Assembly: GCA_946885435.1 (NCBI GenBank)
Contig: CAMPGL010000122.1
Span: forward strand, 1 to 6,416
Length of the DNA stretch: 6,416 nt
DNA from: an uncultured Brevundimonas sp.
Lineage (GTDB): Bacteria > Pseudomonadota > Alphaproteobacteria > Caulobacterales > Caulobacteraceae
Direction: 5' to 3'
The translations under genes and the position numbers were made by a program. The stretch's first letter is position 1, and each line of letters starts with the position of its first letter. The notes beneath the pieces were generated by a model. It was given only the letters and a program-made list of their open reading frames with translations. It made no database searches and was not told the origin of the DNA. Positions 6,215 through 6,416 of this stretch are shown here, piece by piece.

Positions 6215-6416
6215 GCCGTTCCTGCGCCCCCTTGCGAAGCACCACTTCTCTAGACGCTATCGAGGCGATCCTCCACCCGTCGGCGAAGACCTCTCCTTCC
6301 CGAACCCAGCGCCCGCGCTGTTGCGGCCCTTGCGCGATCAAGACGGCGGCGGCGCCGTCCGGCGCTCGACCGATCGCCGAGAGCTGAGCACGGAACACAA
6401 CCGCTATGTCCGGTGG
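6198..6416 (-). CDS. gspC: Type II secretion GspC-like protein, C-terminal part (HR domain only)
   Basis: GspC is an inner-membrane protein whose periplasmic homology region (HR) binds the N0 domain of GspD. Only the last 72 codons are in the window; the frame is open to the right edge, so the transmembrane start lies outside. The visible part fits the HR fold: AQLSAIGRAPDGAAAVLIA (strands 1-2), then a Gln-x-x-x-x-W-V-R-E-G-E-x-F segment like the usual Q-x-x-y-x-v-G-d-x-l, then GWRIASIASREVVLRKGAQE, like the family's L-x-x-I-x-x-D-x-V-x-L-x-x-x-G. The gene stops right after this domain, so there is no PDZ or coiled-coil module. The stop overlaps the start of gspD by 17 nt, which supports a shared operon and partnership. 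An internal GTG at 6398 is not taken as the start, because the homologous fold begins at or before it. Confidence 0.8.
   Translation of the reverse strand, partial: PPDIAVVFRAQLSAIGRAPDGAAAVLIAQGPQQRGRWVREGEVFADGWRIASIASREVVLRKGAQERRVSIY
6220..6223 (-). promoter_or_regulatory. Shine-Dalgarno AGGA for the GTG start of gspD
   Basis: On the minus strand AGGA is followed by five bases and then GTG at 6214. It lies inside gspC and supports this start, which has no ATG competitor near the signal peptide. Confidence 0.55.

Overview
The window holds part of a type II secretion system (T2SS) locus from a GC-rich bacterium. Protein style (Ala/Arg/Pro-rich pseudopilins, PilN-like GspL, GspC ending at its HR domain) and the high GC suggest an alphaproteobacterium, perhaps of the Caulobacterales, Hyphomonadales or Parvularculales kind. 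That placement is an inference from composition and family resemblance, not from a marker gene. Almost the whole window is coding, and no mobile element, RNA gene or CRISPR array was seen.

Layout. Positions 1-381 have no convincing gene and probably hold the leader and promoter of the plus-strand operon; a hairpin lies at 99-140. On the plus strand three genes follow without gaps: gspJ (382-1074, minor pseudopilin), gspK (1071-2147, tip pseudopilin) and gspL (2059-3213, inner-membrane assembly platform). On the minus strand, read from the right edge inward, lie the 3' part of gspC (from 6416 to 6198), gspD (6214-3977, outer-membrane secretin), gspG (3977-3522, major pseudopilin) and gspH (3568-3137, minor pseudopilin). 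All neighbours overlap. The two operons converge and overlap by 77 bp at the 3' ends of gspL and gspH.

How they work together. In a T2SS, GspD forms the outer-membrane channel and GspC links it to the inner membrane. GspL belongs to the inner-membrane platform that recruits the ATPase. GspG polymerises into the periplasmic pseudopilus, which is tipped by GspK with the minor pseudopilins GspH, GspI and GspJ. Four of the usual parts are absent here: the ATPase GspE, the platform protein GspF, the minor pseudopilin GspI and GspM. The canonical order is C-D-E-F-G-H-I-J-K-L-M, so this locus looks like CDGH and JKL blocks with one inverted relative to the other and E, F, I and M lost or placed elsewhere.

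The main oddities are this split and inverted organisation, the convergent coding overlap, a GspC with nothing after its HR domain, and a GspD whose N-terminus looks like a possible lipoprotein signal. This is a variant of a known system, not evidence for a wholly new one.
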